Origin: Alteromonas lipotrueae
GTDB taxonomy: Bacteria > Pseudomonadota > Gammaproteobacteria > Enterobacterales > Alteromonadaceae
Direction: 5' to 3'
Assembly: GCF_019249215.1 (NCBI RefSeq)
Contig: NZ_JAESDI010000020.1
Location: 1-64,000, forward strand
DNA: 64,000 bases
The translations under genes were made by a program, and so were the position numbers. Below, piece by piece: positions 18,272-27,773 of the stretch (positions are counted from its first letter, which is position 1; the number at the start of each line of letters is the position of its first letter). Under the pieces are notes generated by a model. The model saw nothing but the letters and a program-made list of their open reading frames with translations, had not been told where the DNA came from and made no database searches.

Positions 18272-18997
18272 CTATTGAGTATCGTCTAATATGCTGTCAC
18301 TGTTCAATGCGTCTTCCCATGTGACCTTTTTAGCTAGATCTCCACGCCGAGAATTATACTGAAATACGGTAGTAGTAAGAGTAATTGATGTCGGTTGAAA
18401 ACCATCGGGTAGCGTAAAGCTTGTATTAACGGCTTGAAAATACTTAAACCTGTACTCTATTTCTTGCGAAATAAACCCAGGGTCACCAATAGAAACCGTT
18501 AACTCCTTCCCTTCACGTTCACCTGATAAAGTGATAGCAAGTTTGCCCTTAACTAATGCTTTGTTTTGTCGCTGCTGCAGCACGACAAAACGCATTTGAA
18601 ACTGATTAGGTTCTGCCAATGAGACAACTTCGACCCCTTCAATGACAAAACCATCCTGAGTGGTTTCAGGTGCCATAATTCGTTGATAAAAAGCGAGTTG
18701 CTCTTGAAGCTCAGTCTGTTCTTTTTGAAGGTTATTGAGTTGTTCCGAAATCGATTTTTTTTCTAATTCTGTTAAATGCAATGCGACTTCTAATTGATTA
18801 ACCTGAGTCACATATTGATTGTTTTCACTTACCAGTAACGCAATGGTTTTATCTTGAGCGTCAACCTTCAAACTGTCGCCCTCGTCCGCTATCCGCGCTA
18901 GCTTGTAGCCAAACGCCATCATCAACAGAGATAAAGCAGCCACAAGCAATGACCACTTATAATTACCTAGGAGTTGTTTCAATTTATCGGTTGTCAT
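18272..18997 (-). CDS. DUF6776-type single-span membrane protein with coiled coil
   Basis: A 241-residue protein of unknown function. One N-terminal membrane segment (about residues 14-32) is followed by a long heptad-rich coiled coil (about 45-110, rich in Leu, Glu and Gln) and a C-terminal beta-rich domain (about 120-225; GVEVVSLAEPNQFQMRFVVLQ). It looks like the DUF6776 family found in marine gammaproteobacteria. It is convergent with the metal transporter and divergent from the CLC gene. No partner is evident. Confidence 0.7.
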   Translation of the reverse strand: MTTDKLKQLLGNYKWSLLVAALSLLMMAFGYKLARIADEGDSLKVDAQDKTIALLVSENNQYVTQVNQLEVALHLTELEKKSISEQLNNLQKEQTELQEQLAFYQRIMAPETTQDGFVIEGVEVVSLAEPNQFQMRFVVLQQRQNKALVKGKLAITLSGEREGKELTVSIGDPGFISQEIEYRFKYFQAVNTSFTLPDGFQPTSITLTTTVFQYNSRRGDLAKKVTWEDALNSDSILDDTQ

Positions 18998-19114
18998 GAA
19001 TAGTTTTTGATTCTTAGTGAATGTGAGCCAGATACATTAAATTTCTTAACATTATGAATTTCAAGTGTTTGTGGTAAGCTGCTTATACCTACGATTTCTC
19101 TACTGTATCACAAC

Positions 19115-20791
19115 ATGCGTTTGCAGGCTTTACGACAAGAAGTGGCTCACCCGAGGACGTCTATACAACTTTGCCTCTTGGGTATTGTGGGCGGCGTAAG
19201 CGCAGCATCGTTGATCATCATGTTTCGACTTTGCGTGGAGTGGCTTCAAGCATCAGGTTTTGGCGCACTGCGGGAATGGTTCAATGATGAATGGCCCGTT
19301 TGGTTTCTCATGCCCTTGCTTAGCGTGCTGTGTATTTTGCTTATTGCCTATATCACGGGCTTTAAGCACTACCGAATGGGTATTCCCTTTGTCATACACC
19401 GCGTAAAATATTACTACGGCCATATTCCCTTTCGCACCACCATTAATCAGTTCTTCGGCGGTATGTTGGCACTAGCGGGTGGCTTCGTGGTAGGCCGCGA
19501 GGGTCCCTGCGTTCATTTAGGTGCATCGGCCAGCAGTTTCTTAGGTCAATGGCTAAGACTTCCCTATAACAGCATTCGTATTCTCGCCGGTTGTGGTATT
19601 GCGGCGGGTATATCCGCTTCATTTAATACTCCGTTTGCTGCGGTTATTTTTGTCATGGAAGTGGTATTACGAGAATATAAAATACATATATTTGTGCCCG
19701 TTATGCTTGCTGCTGCGTGTGGCTCGGTGTTAACCCGTATCGTATTTGGGCAAGTGAATGAGCTTTCATTTTTGTCTTTTACCGCATTTAGTCAGTGGAT
19801 GTACTTATACCTTATTTTGCTGGGCGTTTTACTCGGTATGCTCGCTACATTATTTAATAACCAACTTATGCGGGTAATGACCTGGTTTAGACCTGTCCCC
19901 ATGGTGTGGCGACTCATGCTGGCGGCGCTAATAACAGGCACAGTGGGTATGTTGTTGCCCGAGGCGTTAGGGGCGAACTTTATTGATGTTGAAACCTTAT
20001 TTGCCAGTAACCCAGAAACGCTTTTACTGTGTGCCATTTTAGTGAGCAAAGTAGTACTGGCTGTTTTTGCTATTGGACTGGGTATTCCCGGCGGAATTAT
20101 CGGTCCTGTGATGGTTATCGGTATGCTTGCAGGCGCGGTACTGCTAGTGCCATTGTCATACTTTATCGACGTGCCTGAGTTTACTAATAGCTTTGCCTTA
20201 TTGGGCATTGCAGGCATGCTTACCGCTGTACTTCACGCGCCTCTCGCCGCCTTATCTGCGGTAATGGAGCTATCTTACAGCCCTGAAATCATCTTGCCCG
20301 CCATGTTGGTTATCGTGCCTGCTTATGTGACATCAACACAGTTTTTCGGCAATCGGTCGATTTTCATTCGCCAATTAGATTATCAAAACTTACCCTATGC
20401 CATCTCTTCTATTCGTGAAGCCCTTGAAAAGACTGGCGTGCTAGCTGCATTAAGCAAAGACTATAAGCTTTTTCATGATGCTCCAGATAAGGCACTTGAA
20501 GACTATTTATCGAAAAATCCAACGAAAATCGTAATTCAACAATCAAAATTTGAAATAGATGTGCAGTATCGTCTGGTCCAATATAATGTGAGCTTAGAGC
20601 ACGATGCTAATGCGCTTAGTTATCACGAGATGGAAGGCTTAAATGCCCAAAGCACGCTCCATGAAGTATATGAGCATCTTAAAAATATGCGTTCTGGTGC
20701 GGTTTATATTTACGATCAGGAACTAAACGACATCATTGGCGTTATTACCTGGAATATTTTGCAAAGCTTTTTACAAAAGGCACAGTATTAA
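19115..20791 (+). CDS. CLC-family chloride channel/transporter
   Basis: Inner-membrane CLC protein of 558 residues with a C-terminal cytoplasmic CBS-like extension (about 455-555). The gating glutamate motif GREGP is intact (VVGREGPCVHLG, near residue 128) and GGIIGP stands for the second anion motif. Compared with E. coli ClcA, the GSGIP motif is changed to RMGIP, and the proton-pathway glutamate aligns with Val (VIFVMEVVLREY). The latter is the residue found in many CLC channels, hinting at channel rather than H+/Cl- exchange activity; that is inference. hemJ begins 3 nt downstream, so the two are probably co-transcribed. Confidence 0.88.
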   Translation: MRLQALRQEVAHPRTSIQLCLLGIVGGVSAASLIIMFRLCVEWLQASGFGALREWFNDEWPVWFLMPLLSVLCILLIAYITGFKHYRMGIPFVIHRVKYYYGHIPFRTTINQFFGGMLALAGGFVVGREGPCVHLGASASSFLGQWLRLPYNSIRILAGCGIAAGISASFNTPFAAVIFVMEVVLREYKIHIFVPVMLAAACGSVLTRIVFGQVNELSFLSFTAFSQWMYLYLILLGVLLGMLATLFNNQLMRVMTWFRPVPMVWRLMLAALITGTVGMLLPEALGANFIDVETLFASNPETLLLCAILVSKVVLAVFAIGLGIPGGIIGPVMVIGMLAGAVLLVPLSYFIDVPEFTNSFALLGIAGMLTAVLHAPLAALSAVMELSYSPEIILPAMLVIVPAYVTSTQFFGNRSIFIRQLDYQNLPYAISSIREALEKTGVLAALSKDYKLFHDAPDKALEDYLSKNPTKIVIQQSKFEIDVQYRLVQYNVSLEHDANALSYHEMEGLNAQSTLHEVYEHLKNMRSGAVYIYDQELNDIIGVITWNILQSFLQKAQY

Positions 20792-20793
20792 CA

Positions 20794-21222
20794 ATGTACA
20801 TTTTATGGTTTAAAGCACTTCACATTTTTTTCATGTTGGCGTGGATGGCAGGAATTTTTTATCTTCCTCGGCTGTTTGTTTACCACGCTGAAGCCACGTC
20901 GCAAGAAGTGAAAGACCAGTTTAAAGTAATGGAAAGAAGGCTGTGGTTTTTTGTTACCCCGTTCGCTTTTTTAACCTTAGCGTTTGGCGTCGCACTTATT
21001 GTAAGCTATGGAAGTACGTGGTTTAAAATGTCGGGTTGGCTGCATATTAAATTTATGCTTTTACTTGCGCTTTACAGCTATCACTTCTATTTGTTTAAGC
21101 TAGTAAAGCAATTCTCCCGTGACGAAAACCGTCACAGCGCCAAATTTTACCGCATTATTAATGAAGCACCGGTACTGCTTATATTGGCTATTGTTTGTTT
21201 AGCAATACTAAAACCTTTATAA
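20794..21222 (+). CDS. hemJ: Protoporphyrinogen IX oxidase HemJ
   Basis: Inner-membrane heme-biosynthesis enzyme oxidising protoporphyrinogen IX to protoporphyrin IX. The 142-residue protein has four membrane segments and the family features WFKALHIFFMLAWMAG (conserved His10), RLFVYHAE, and WLHIKFMLLLALYSYH (conserved Lys). The ATG lies 2 nt after the stop of the CLC gene with no separate ribosome site, suggesting translational coupling. The pairing with a CLC gene is unexplained. Confidence 0.92.
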   Translation: MYILWFKALHIFFMLAWMAGIFYLPRLFVYHAEATSQEVKDQFKVMERRLWFFVTPFAFLTLAFGVALIVSYGSTWFKMSGWLHIKFMLLLALYSYHFYLFKLVKQFSRDENRHSAKFYRIINEAPVLLILAIVCLAILKPL

Positions 21223-21290
21223 ATTCGATAGACCGTGTTACCTCGTAATACAGTTATGGATTAACCATTAAATAACCTAAAGGAAACTAC

Positions 21291-21488
21291 ATGGATGATA
21301 GTAACCAACATTTAAAAGATTTGTTATCGCAAACTGATTTAGCGTTTAAAGCGTTGATGCGCCAGCCGGGCTCTAGTGAGTTAAGTAATGCTTACGACAA
21401 CGCTAAAGCAGAGTTAGACGCCTATATGAAGTCATTGCGCAACACGCTTTCTCAGCGCAAACAGCTGCAACGCCAGAAAGCACGTTAA
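21291..21488 (+). CDS. Small hypothetical helical protein (65 aa)
   Basis: A 65-residue, highly charged, probably all-helical protein (LKDLLSQTDLAFKALMRQPG; C-terminal Arg/Gln/Lys-rich tail). The AAAGGAAACTACATG start has a strong ribosome site, which argues for a real gene. It follows hemJ by 68 bp and its end overlaps that of the UPF0149 gene by 4 bp. I do not recognise a family. Confidence 0.7.
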   Translation: MDDSNQHLKDLLSQTDLAFKALMRQPGSSELSNAYDNAKAELDAYMKSLRNTLSQRKQLQRQKAR

Positions 21489-22162
21489 GGAAGTTTCGTA
21501 AAGGTTTCAAACTGATTGGGTAATGCTGCGCTCAGTTCACCAGCCAGAGCAATATAATCTTGAACCATCGCAGGGAGCTGCTTCCACAATAAAGGTAAGT
21601 TTTCTTTTAGCTGTTGTGCTTGGCTGGGATTACGATACTGCAATGCCAGTTTAACATTCGCCAGGGTAGTAAATAACTTTAAGCAACGAGACAGTCGTTT
21701 CTCTGGGGTATCTGAGCTACTACTGTCTTCACGATAGGCATCTTTCGCACTTAACTTTCCCCACGCCTGTTGCCAGACATCTTCCAGTTGCTGGTGCACG
21801 TAAAGCAATCCTTCAAGCCATTGAGCTAATTCAGCGGGTATTTCAGGAGCAGTATCAGCTTGCCCTTCTGAATACTCACAGCGCATTGGCATTAAGGGTT
21901 TCTCGTCCGTCATACACTGCAGGTGAGCCCTTAAGTTATCCATCAGCACATCCGCCAATGCATCTACATCTTCGTCTACCAGCGCACTTGACGAGCTTTG
22001 TATCATCCATGGCATCCACTGCTCTGGCATAGGGATTTCTGGTGACGCTGCAACTGCGAATATCATACCGTCGGCTTTATAAGCGCTAGGTAGCACATGC
22101 GTTAACTTGCCCTTTTCAAACACAGGCAAAAGAATATCGATGGGACGCGCCTTTTCTGACAT
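21485..22162 (-). CDS. UPF0149/YecA-like protein
   Basis: A 225-residue cytoplasmic protein. The N-terminal part has the UPF0149 pattern (YKADGMIFAVAASPEIPMP followed by EQWMPWMI), comparable with the GYITGLLSGP...P.EWLP segment of YgfB/YecA proteins. The middle and C-terminal parts are helical and acidic. The C-terminal zinc-binding SEC-C motif of YecA is absent. Function unknown. A TAGGA ribosome site precedes the ATG. Confidence 0.65.
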   Translation of the reverse strand: MSEKARPIDILLPVFEKGKLTHVLPSAYKADGMIFAVAASPEIPMPEQWMPWMIQSSSSALVDEDVDALADVLMDNLRAHLQCMTDEKPLMPMRCEYSEGQADTAPEIPAELAQWLEGLLYVHQQLEDVWQQAWGKLSAKDAYREDSSSSDTPEKRLSRCLKLFTTLANVKLALQYRNPSQAQQLKENLPLLWKQLPAMVQDYIALAGELSAALPNQFETFTKLP

Positions 22163-22365
22163 TAAAAATTCCTACAAGCGGTTGAAATGACCTATTTATT
22201 ACCTGTACCCTTCGCGCCCCTTTTTATGTTGTATTAAAAGCGCGATTAACGATTGCTTTCAATACACTGCAACATAGTAAGCCAGTAGCGATGGAGTTAG
22301 TCTGCGTGGTTGCGCAATGGCTAACCTATTGTCATGATAGCAAAACTAAACTAAGAGTGACTGCA

Positions 22366-23562
22366 ATGGCAAAAGATAAATCAGGATATATTATCGCGGC
22401 CGCCTTCATTGGCCCAGGTACAGTAACAACGGCGAGTCTAGCAGGCGCTAACTTCGGTTTTCATTTGGTGTGGGCGTTATTGTTTTCAATTTTTGCCACC
22501 ATTGTATTGCAAGATATGGCTGCTCGCTTGGGGGTGGCAACGGGCAAAGGCTTGGCATCAGCGATGAAAGACATGGTATCGACGCCGTGGCTAAAAATGC
22601 TATTCATCGCCTTAATTGTCAGCGCAATTGGTATTGGGAACGCCGCCTATGAATCAGGTAACCTTACCGGCGCCGCCATTGGTCTGGATGCTTTTTGGGA
22701 AATTGGCACGGGCACCTGGGCACTTATTCTTGGCGCACTTGCCATTGCTCTACTGTGGACAGGCAGCTACTCATGGATAGAAAACGTTCTGGTGTACCTC
22801 GTATTTATCATGGCTGGCGTATTTTTCGTTACCCTGATAGTCGCTAAACCCGATATACCTTTAATGTTTAGCCAGCTCCTTCAACCTCAGCTTAGCGCAG
22901 ACTCCATTACTACCATTCTTGCGTTAATAGGCACCACCATTGTGCCTTACAATTTATTCCTCCATGCAAGTCTTGTGGCGAAGTCATCTAATAATGCAGA
23001 CAAAGCTAATGCCATTAAGGGGTGCCGCAAGCAATCGGCAACCGCCATTAGCATGGGTGGCTTAATTACCCTTGTTGTAATGGCCACGGCCATGATGGCA
23101 TTTTTTAACCAAGCGGCTACGATGGATGCGAGCAACATGGGTGAGCAATTAAAACCTGTGTTGGGCGATAAAGCCCAATGGTTCTTTGCACTAGGCTTAT
23201 TTGCGGCAGGGCTAACCAGCGCGATAACTGCGCCACTTGCGGCTGCATATGCAGTTTGTGGAGCACTTGGGCTGTCTGATAACTTGAAAAGCAAAGGGTT
23301 TCGCACGGTGTGGCTGGCAATAATTGTGTGTGGCGTTGCCGTTGCTGCACTCGGTTTTAAACCCTTGCCTGCTATCTTATTTGCTCAAGCTACTAACGGA
23401 TTATTGCTGCCTATTATTGCTATCTTTTTATTAGTGGTGATGAATAAAAGCAACGCACTTGGTGAATTCAAAAACACCCCATGGAGCAATTTTGCAGGCG
23501 TTCTAGTGGTATCTGTTGTGGTGGGATTGGGGCTTTACAAACTCACCAGCTTATTCATATAA
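22366..23562 (+). CDS. Nramp-fold transporter lacking the canonical metal-site residues
   Basis: A 398-residue inner-membrane protein with about 11 membrane segments and clear Nramp organisation. Where Mn/Fe transporters such as MntH have DPGN in helix 1, this protein has GPGT (FIGPGTVTTASLAGANFG). Where they have MPH in helix 6, it has VPY (GTTIVPYNLFLHASLV). All four metal-binding side chains are therefore changed, so the substrate may not be Mn2+; Mg2+ as in Nramp-related magnesium transporters, or another ion, is possible. I start at the ATG at 22366, where similarity begins; a 25-residue upstream extension is unsupported. Confidence 0.82.
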   Translation: MAKDKSGYIIAAAFIGPGTVTTASLAGANFGFHLVWALLFSIFATIVLQDMAARLGVATGKGLASAMKDMVSTPWLKMLFIALIVSAIGIGNAAYESGNLTGAAIGLDAFWEIGTGTWALILGALAIALLWTGSYSWIENVLVYLVFIMAGVFFVTLIVAKPDIPLMFSQLLQPQLSADSITTILALIGTTIVPYNLFLHASLVAKSSNNADKANAIKGCRKQSATAISMGGLITLVVMATAMMAFFNQAATMDASNMGEQLKPVLGDKAQWFFALGLFAAGLTSAITAPLAAAYAVCGALGLSDNLKSKGFRTVWLAIIVCGVAVAALGFKPLPAILFAQATNGLLLPIIAIFLLVVMNKSNALGEFKNTPWSNFAGVLVVSVVVGLGLYKLTSLFI

Positions 23563-23583
23563 GTTACACGGCATTCAGCCACA

Positions 23584-23621
23584 AAAAAGCCCGTTATGCG
23601 ATAAGCAAACGGGCGTTTTTA
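23584..23621. terminator. Bidirectional terminator between convergent Nramp-fold and MalY/PatB genes
   Basis: GCCCGTT (23589-23595) pairs with AACGGGC across an 11 nt loop, with an A-run before and a T-run after. It lies between two convergent genes. Confidence 0.8.
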
Positions 23622-23654
23622 TATGCTATGTTTAGTGAGTGGCTAACTGGTCGG

Positions 23655-24800
23655 CTACATAGCTAGACGTTGTAGCACATCGTTGAGCATCAACTGGCTA
23701 CAGCCGAAATTTATTCGAAAGTGATCGGCTTTGTGAAAATCTGCACCAGGAGAAGGGCCTACGCCTTTTTCTTCTGCCCACGTTTGTACATTTTCAACCC
23801 CTAAACCGCTTGCGTCTACCCATGCTAAAAACGTGGCTTCTTGCTTCAACATAGATAGCCCATCTATGCCGTTTATCGTTTCATACACGGCATCACGGTT
23901 AGCGCGCAAATACTCAAGCTGAGCACTATGCCAATCATCACACAGCGTGAAGGCTGCCTCGGTAGCCGCTAATCCCAACACATTGACCCAAGGTACAATA
24001 CCCGCAGCAGCACCGGTAAATTGCTGCCGGAGTTTAGGGTCTGGAATAATCGCAAACGAGGTACCCAAACCAGCAATATTAAAGGTTTTGCTAGCGGCCA
24101 TTAAGGTAACGCTGTTGTTGGCTAGGTTCGCTTCACGTCCAGCCGGAATATGCTTAATTCCAGGCTCTAAAATCAGGTCACAGTGGATTTCATCAGAACA
24201 TAAACACACGTCATTGGCGTTACAAATATCAGCAACCCGATCTAGCTCTGCTTTGGTTAATACCGAGCCAACTGGGTTCATCGGATTACAAAGAATGAAT
24301 AGCTTACATTTAGGGTCGGCAGCATGGGCTTCTAGCGCTTCAAAGTCTAATGTATAGCGGCTCTCTCCCGACTTAGTGTCAATCACTGTGCCTATATCGA
24401 TGCGCTCTAGTTCATTTAATTTTGGTGCTGCTAGCAAAGGCGGGTAATTAGGTGTTTGAATAAGCACCTTATCGCCAGCTTCACAATAAGCTTTACAGGC
24501 AACGTTAAACGCAGGCACAACGCCTGGCGTCCACACAATCCACTCTGCTTTCACCTCCCAGTCGTGCTTGTCTTTCAACCAACGCTGGATTGCACTAATC
24601 GCACCTTGATGTTGACCAGGTAATACATAGCCCAAATTGCCATGCTCAACTTGTTCAGAAATTGCATCCAAAATTGGCTGAGCGCATCGAAATTCAGTAT
24701 CGGCAACCCAAGCAGGAATAATGTCCTTACCTTTATACTTTTGCCACTTAAACGAATAGGTATCTTTACGAGGTGGGGTTTGGTCAAAATTAAACGTCAC
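23655..24800 (-). CDS. MalY/PatB family PLP-dependent cystathionine beta-lyase/aminotransferase
   Basis: Fold-type I PLP enzyme of 381 residues, probably a C-S lyase acting on cystathionine or cysteine conjugates. It shows the MalY/PatB start (DRxxTxSxKW-like RKDTYSFKWQKYKGKDIIP), CNPMNPVGSVLT, CSDEIHCDLI (PLP-binding Asp) and the Schiff-base Lys in AASKTFNIAGL near residue 235. The start is a GTG with AGGA 6 nt upstream. MalY itself also inhibits MalT in E. coli; nothing here suggests that role. Confidence 0.9.
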   Translation of the reverse strand: MTFNFDQTPPRKDTYSFKWQKYKGKDIIPAWVADTEFRCAQPILDAISEQVEHGNLGYVLPGQHQGAISAIQRWLKDKHDWEVKAEWIVWTPGVVPAFNVACKAYCEAGDKVLIQTPNYPPLLAAPKLNELERIDIGTVIDTKSGESRYTLDFEALEAHAADPKCKLFILCNPMNPVGSVLTKAELDRVADICNANDVCLCSDEIHCDLILEPGIKHIPAGREANLANNSVTLMAASKTFNIAGLGTSFAIIPDPKLRQQFTGAAAGIVPWVNVLGLAATEAAFTLCDDWHSAQLEYLRANRDAVYETINGIDGLSMLKQEATFLAWVDASGLGVENVQTWAEEKGVGPSPGADFHKADHFRINFGCSQLMLNDVLQRLAM

Positions 24801-24937
24801 ACTTACATCCTGTTGCCATTACATTATGAGCACCAGTGTAATAATTCGTAAGCATATAAACTAGCGCTGCTTAGACCATTTAGGACTTTTTTATTTGTTT
24901 GCTAACGCCCTTGAATGCTTTACTAAGGAGTAGCTAG

Positions 24938-25333
24938 TTATTCGCTTACGCGACTTTTAGCATTTGCTAGCGCTACGGACTTGGCTTTTGCGGCCAGGGA
25001 GTCCATTTGCAAGGGTTTTGCTAAAAAACCAGATACACCTAACTTGCGCGCTTCCATGACGAGTTCTTTATTGGGATCACCAGTGATCAGTAAAAACGGA
25101 ACAGATAAGTTCGCCGACCGGCATGCCTTTAACAAACTTAATCCGTCATATTCTTTCATGACTTGGTCGCTAATAATCAATTGTAACGTGTCTGGCGTTT
25201 GTTGAAGCAAGAATTCACGGGCAATTTTACTTCGGCTAAACGGGTAAACCGTCGCCGATAAACGGGTTTCTAATGCATCGGTAATAAGATCGAGCGTAAT
25301 AACATCGTCTTCAATAACTGCTACAGAGAACAC
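24938..25333 (-). CDS. Stand-alone response regulator receiver domain
   Basis: A 131-residue CheY-like protein with no output domain. The acidic pocket (VIEDD at residues 6-10), the phospho-acceptor Asp55 in IISDQVM, Thr in LLITGDP and Lys in FLAKPLQ are all present. It starts with GTG preceded by AAGG. No histidine kinase is adjacent; the partner is unknown. The nearest kinases in the window are ntrB and the hybrid kinase at 39.1-41.8 kb. Confidence 0.88.
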   Translation of the reverse strand: MFSVAVIEDDVITLDLITDALETRLSATVYPFSRSKIAREFLLQQTPDTLQLIISDQVMKEYDGLSLLKACRSANLSVPFLLITGDPNKELVMEARKLGVSGFLAKPLQMDSLAAKAKSVALANAKSRVSE

Positions 25334-25432
25334 GGGCTTTGCCTTTTTAATTTCATTAACTTGATGATAGAGGCCAAAGTCGATGTTGCCAACTCATCTT
25401 TCGTCGACATTTTGGCAAAAACGTGAGCATAA

Positions 25433-25462
25433 AAAAACGCCAGCTTGAAAGCTGGCGTTTTT
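25433..25462 (-). terminator. Terminator of typA
   Basis: A stem of AACGCCAGCTT and its complement with a short GAA-type loop and T-runs in both directions. It lies about 50 bp after the typA stop and before the receiver-domain gene. Confidence 0.9.
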
Positions 25463-25511
25463 GAATCATCTTAATGCATTTGAAAACTAATTAAGTCATC
25501 AACGGAGGTGA

Positions 25512-27341
25512 TTACTTTTTCTCGCGTGAAGAACGCTTACGTTCGTTTTCAGTAAGTAACTTCTTACGAATACGAATAGATACAGGCGTAACTTCAACTA
25601 ATTCGTCTTCATCAATGAACTCAAGCGCTTGCTCAAGCGACATCTTGATAGGCGGAACCAAAGTTTGCGCTTCATCAGTACCAGAGGCACGAACGTTAGT
25701 TAACTGCTTACCTTTAAGGGCGTTAACAGTTAAATCGTTATCGCGGCTGTGAATACCGATAACCATACCTTCGTAAACTTCTACACCGTGACCGATAAAC
25801 AAACGACCACGCTCTTGAAGGTTAAACAAGGCGTTAGTTAGGGCTTTACCGTTAGCGTTAGCAATAAGAACACCGTTCTTACGCTTACCAATGATACCGC
25901 CTTTGTATGGGCCATAGTGATCAAACGTATGATAAAGCAAACCTGAACCAGACGTCATCGTCATGAATTCTGTTTGGAAACCAATCAAACCACGGCTAGG
26001 AATAACGAAGTCGATACGTACACGGCCTTTACCATCTGGAGACATGTTGGTCATTTCAGCTTTACGCAGACCAAGTTGTTCCATGATAGAGCCCTGATGC
26101 GCTTCTTCACAGTCTACCGTTAGTGTTTCAAACGGTTCTTGTGTTTCGCCATTCTCTTCTTTAAGAATAACTTCTGGACGTGATACTGCTAGCTCGTAGC
26201 CTTCACGACGCATGTTTTCAATAAGGATACCCAAGTGAAGTTCACCACGGCCTGATACGCGGAATTTATCCGGATCTGGCGTTTCTTCAACACGAAGTGC
26301 AACGTTATGTACTAGTTCGTCGTTCAAACGCTCTAGAATGTTACGTGAAGTAACATACTTACCTTCTTTACCAGAAAACGGTGAAGTGTTTACCTGGAAG
26401 GTCATAGTAACTGTTGGTTCATCAACAGATAACGGCGTCATCGCTTCTACTTGGTTAACATCACAAATAGTGTCAGAGATTTTAAGCGAACCTAAACCTG
26501 TGATTGCGATAATATCGCCAGCGCTTGCACCTTCAACTTCATGACGTGCTAGACCAAGGTAACCATATACAAGGCCAACTTTACCGTTACGCTTCTCACC
26601 TTCAGCGGTAACAACAGTAACTTGTTGGTTTGGCTTAACAGTACCGCGTTTAATACGGCCAACACCAATTACACCTACATATGAGTTGTAATCAAGTTGA
26701 GAAATTTGCATTTGGAATGCACCAGTGGCATCTGCATCTGGAGGCGATACTTGGTCAACAATCGTTTGGAACAATGCGTTCATGTCTTCAGCTGGCTCGT
26801 CGGCGTCTAATGAAGCCCAACCATTTAGTGCTGATGCATATACAACTTGGAAATCTAACTGATCGTCAGTTGCGCCAAGGTTGTCGAACAAATCGAATAC
26901 TTGATCCATAACCCAATCAGGACGTGCGCCAGGCTTGTCAATTTTGTTGATAACAACAATTGGCTTCAAGCCTTGAGCAAATGCTTTTTGTGTTACGAAA
27001 CGCGTTTGAGGCATTGGACCTTCTTGCGCATCTACTAGAAGCAACACTGAATCGGCCATTGACATTACACGCTCTACTTCACCACCGAAATCGGCGTGTC
27101 CTGGAGTATCTACGATGTTGATACGGTAGTCATTCCAGTTAATAGCAGTGTTTTTCGCTAAGATTGTGATGCCGCGTTCTTTCTCGATGTCATTCGAGTC
27201 CATCACGCGCTCTTCTTGCTCACCGCGAGTTTCAAGAGTGCCTGACTGTTGTAACAGTTTATCAACCAAAGTTGTTTTACCGTGGTCAACGTGAGCAATA
27301 ATAGCAATGTTACGTAATTTATTAATATCAGTGGTATTCAT
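25512..27341 (-). CDS. typA: Translational GTPase TypA/BipA
   Basis: Ribosome-associated GTPase of the EF-G family involved in 50S assembly and stress or low-temperature growth. The 609-residue protein has G1 AHVDHGKTT near residue 17, G3 [13 protein letters not shown]4 [10 protein letters not shown], followed by domain II, the EF-G III/V-like domains and the TypA-specific C-terminal domain ([31 protein letters not shown]). Length matches the family. It is divergent from glnA, as in E. coli. Confidence 0.98.
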   Translation of the reverse strand: MNTTDINKLRNIAIIAHVDHGKTTLVDKLLQQSGTLETRGEQEERVMDSNDIEKERGITILAKNTAINWNDYRINIVDTPGHADFGGEVERVMSMADSVLLLVDAQEGPMPQTRFVTQKAFAQGLKPIVVINKIDKPGARPDWVMDQVFDLFDNLGATDDQLDFQVVYASALNGWASLDADEPAEDMNALFQTIVDQVSPPDADATGAFQMQISQLDYNSYVGVIGVGRIKRGTVKPNQQVTVVTAEGEKRNGKVGLVYGYLGLARHEVEGASAGDIIAITGLGSLKISDTICDVNQVEAMTPLSVDEPTVTMTFQVNTSPFSGKEGKYVTSRNILERLNDELVHNVALRVEETPDPDKFRVSGRGELHLGILIENMRREGYELAVSRPEVILKEENGETQEPFETLTVDCEEAHQGSIMEQLGLRKAEMTNMSPDGKGRVRIDFVIPSRGLIGFQTEFMTMTSGSGLLYHTFDHYGPYKGGIIGKRKNGVLIANANGKALTNALFNLQERGRLFIGHGVEVYEGMVIGIHSRDNDLTVNALKGKQLTNVRASGTDEAQTLVPPIKMSLEQALEFIDEDELVEVTPVSIRIRKKLLTENERKRSSREKK

Positions 27342-27590
27342 CTAGGGAGCCTGTGTAAATCATTACATGATGTTAAGCATGCATTAGATTTGTTGCAAAA
27401 AATGCAGATAGTAAATTTTGCGCGGATTGTACAGAAAAACCACGGCGTTTGCGCACCTTTTTTTTAAAGGGAGGCATGTTTTTCACTATTATAGTCTTTG
27501 ATTAACGAATTTATTACTTTCGAGCCCTGTTTTCGGTGGTAAGTGAAGACAAGTTAATCTAGGCTAGCTTACGGCTACCTAAATTTAATT

Positions 27591-27628
27591 TGCACCAAAA
27601 TATAGCGATTAAGCACCATTTGTGTGCA
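27591..27628 (+). promoter_or_regulatory. Candidate NtrC binding sites upstream of glnA
   Basis: AGCACCATTTGTGTGCA (27612-27628) matches the 17 bp NtrC dyad TGCACCA-N3-TGGTGCA closely. A second, weaker half-site TGCACCA lies at 27591. They sit about 65-100 bp upstream of the sigma-54 element, the usual enhancer distance. Confidence 0.6.
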
Positions 27629-27690
27629 ACACCATTAGTCATTCCGTTATCCTCTTGCTGCTAAGCCAGCAAAATTGGAATCACGATAGA

Positions 27691-27706
27691 TGGCATGAAA
27701 ATCGCT
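27691..27706 (+). promoter_or_regulatory. Sigma-54 promoter of glnA
   Basis: TGGCATGAAAATCGCT has the GG and GC dinucleotides exactly 10 nt apart, as in -24/-12 elements (TGGCAC-N5-TTGCA). It gives a leader of about 55 nt before the glnA ATG. The rest of the 432 bp typA-glnA gap holds the NtrC-like sites and no coding frame I can support. Confidence 0.65.
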
Positions 27707-27773
27707 TTTAGTTTTTCCACTGTTGGGATGAAGCTGATCATTCCGCATTTTTACATTAAACCTGGAGGACACG

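Noticed and set aside
19792..20217. 141-codon open frame antisense to the CLC gene
   Set aside because: It lies wholly within a conserved membrane-protein gene and has a low-complexity Ser/Pro/Ile make-up typical of reverse-strand reading of hydrophobic codons.
23947..24357. 136-codon open frame antisense to the MalY/PatB gene
   Set aside because: No independent start signal and the opposite strand encodes a clear PLP enzyme with all motifs.
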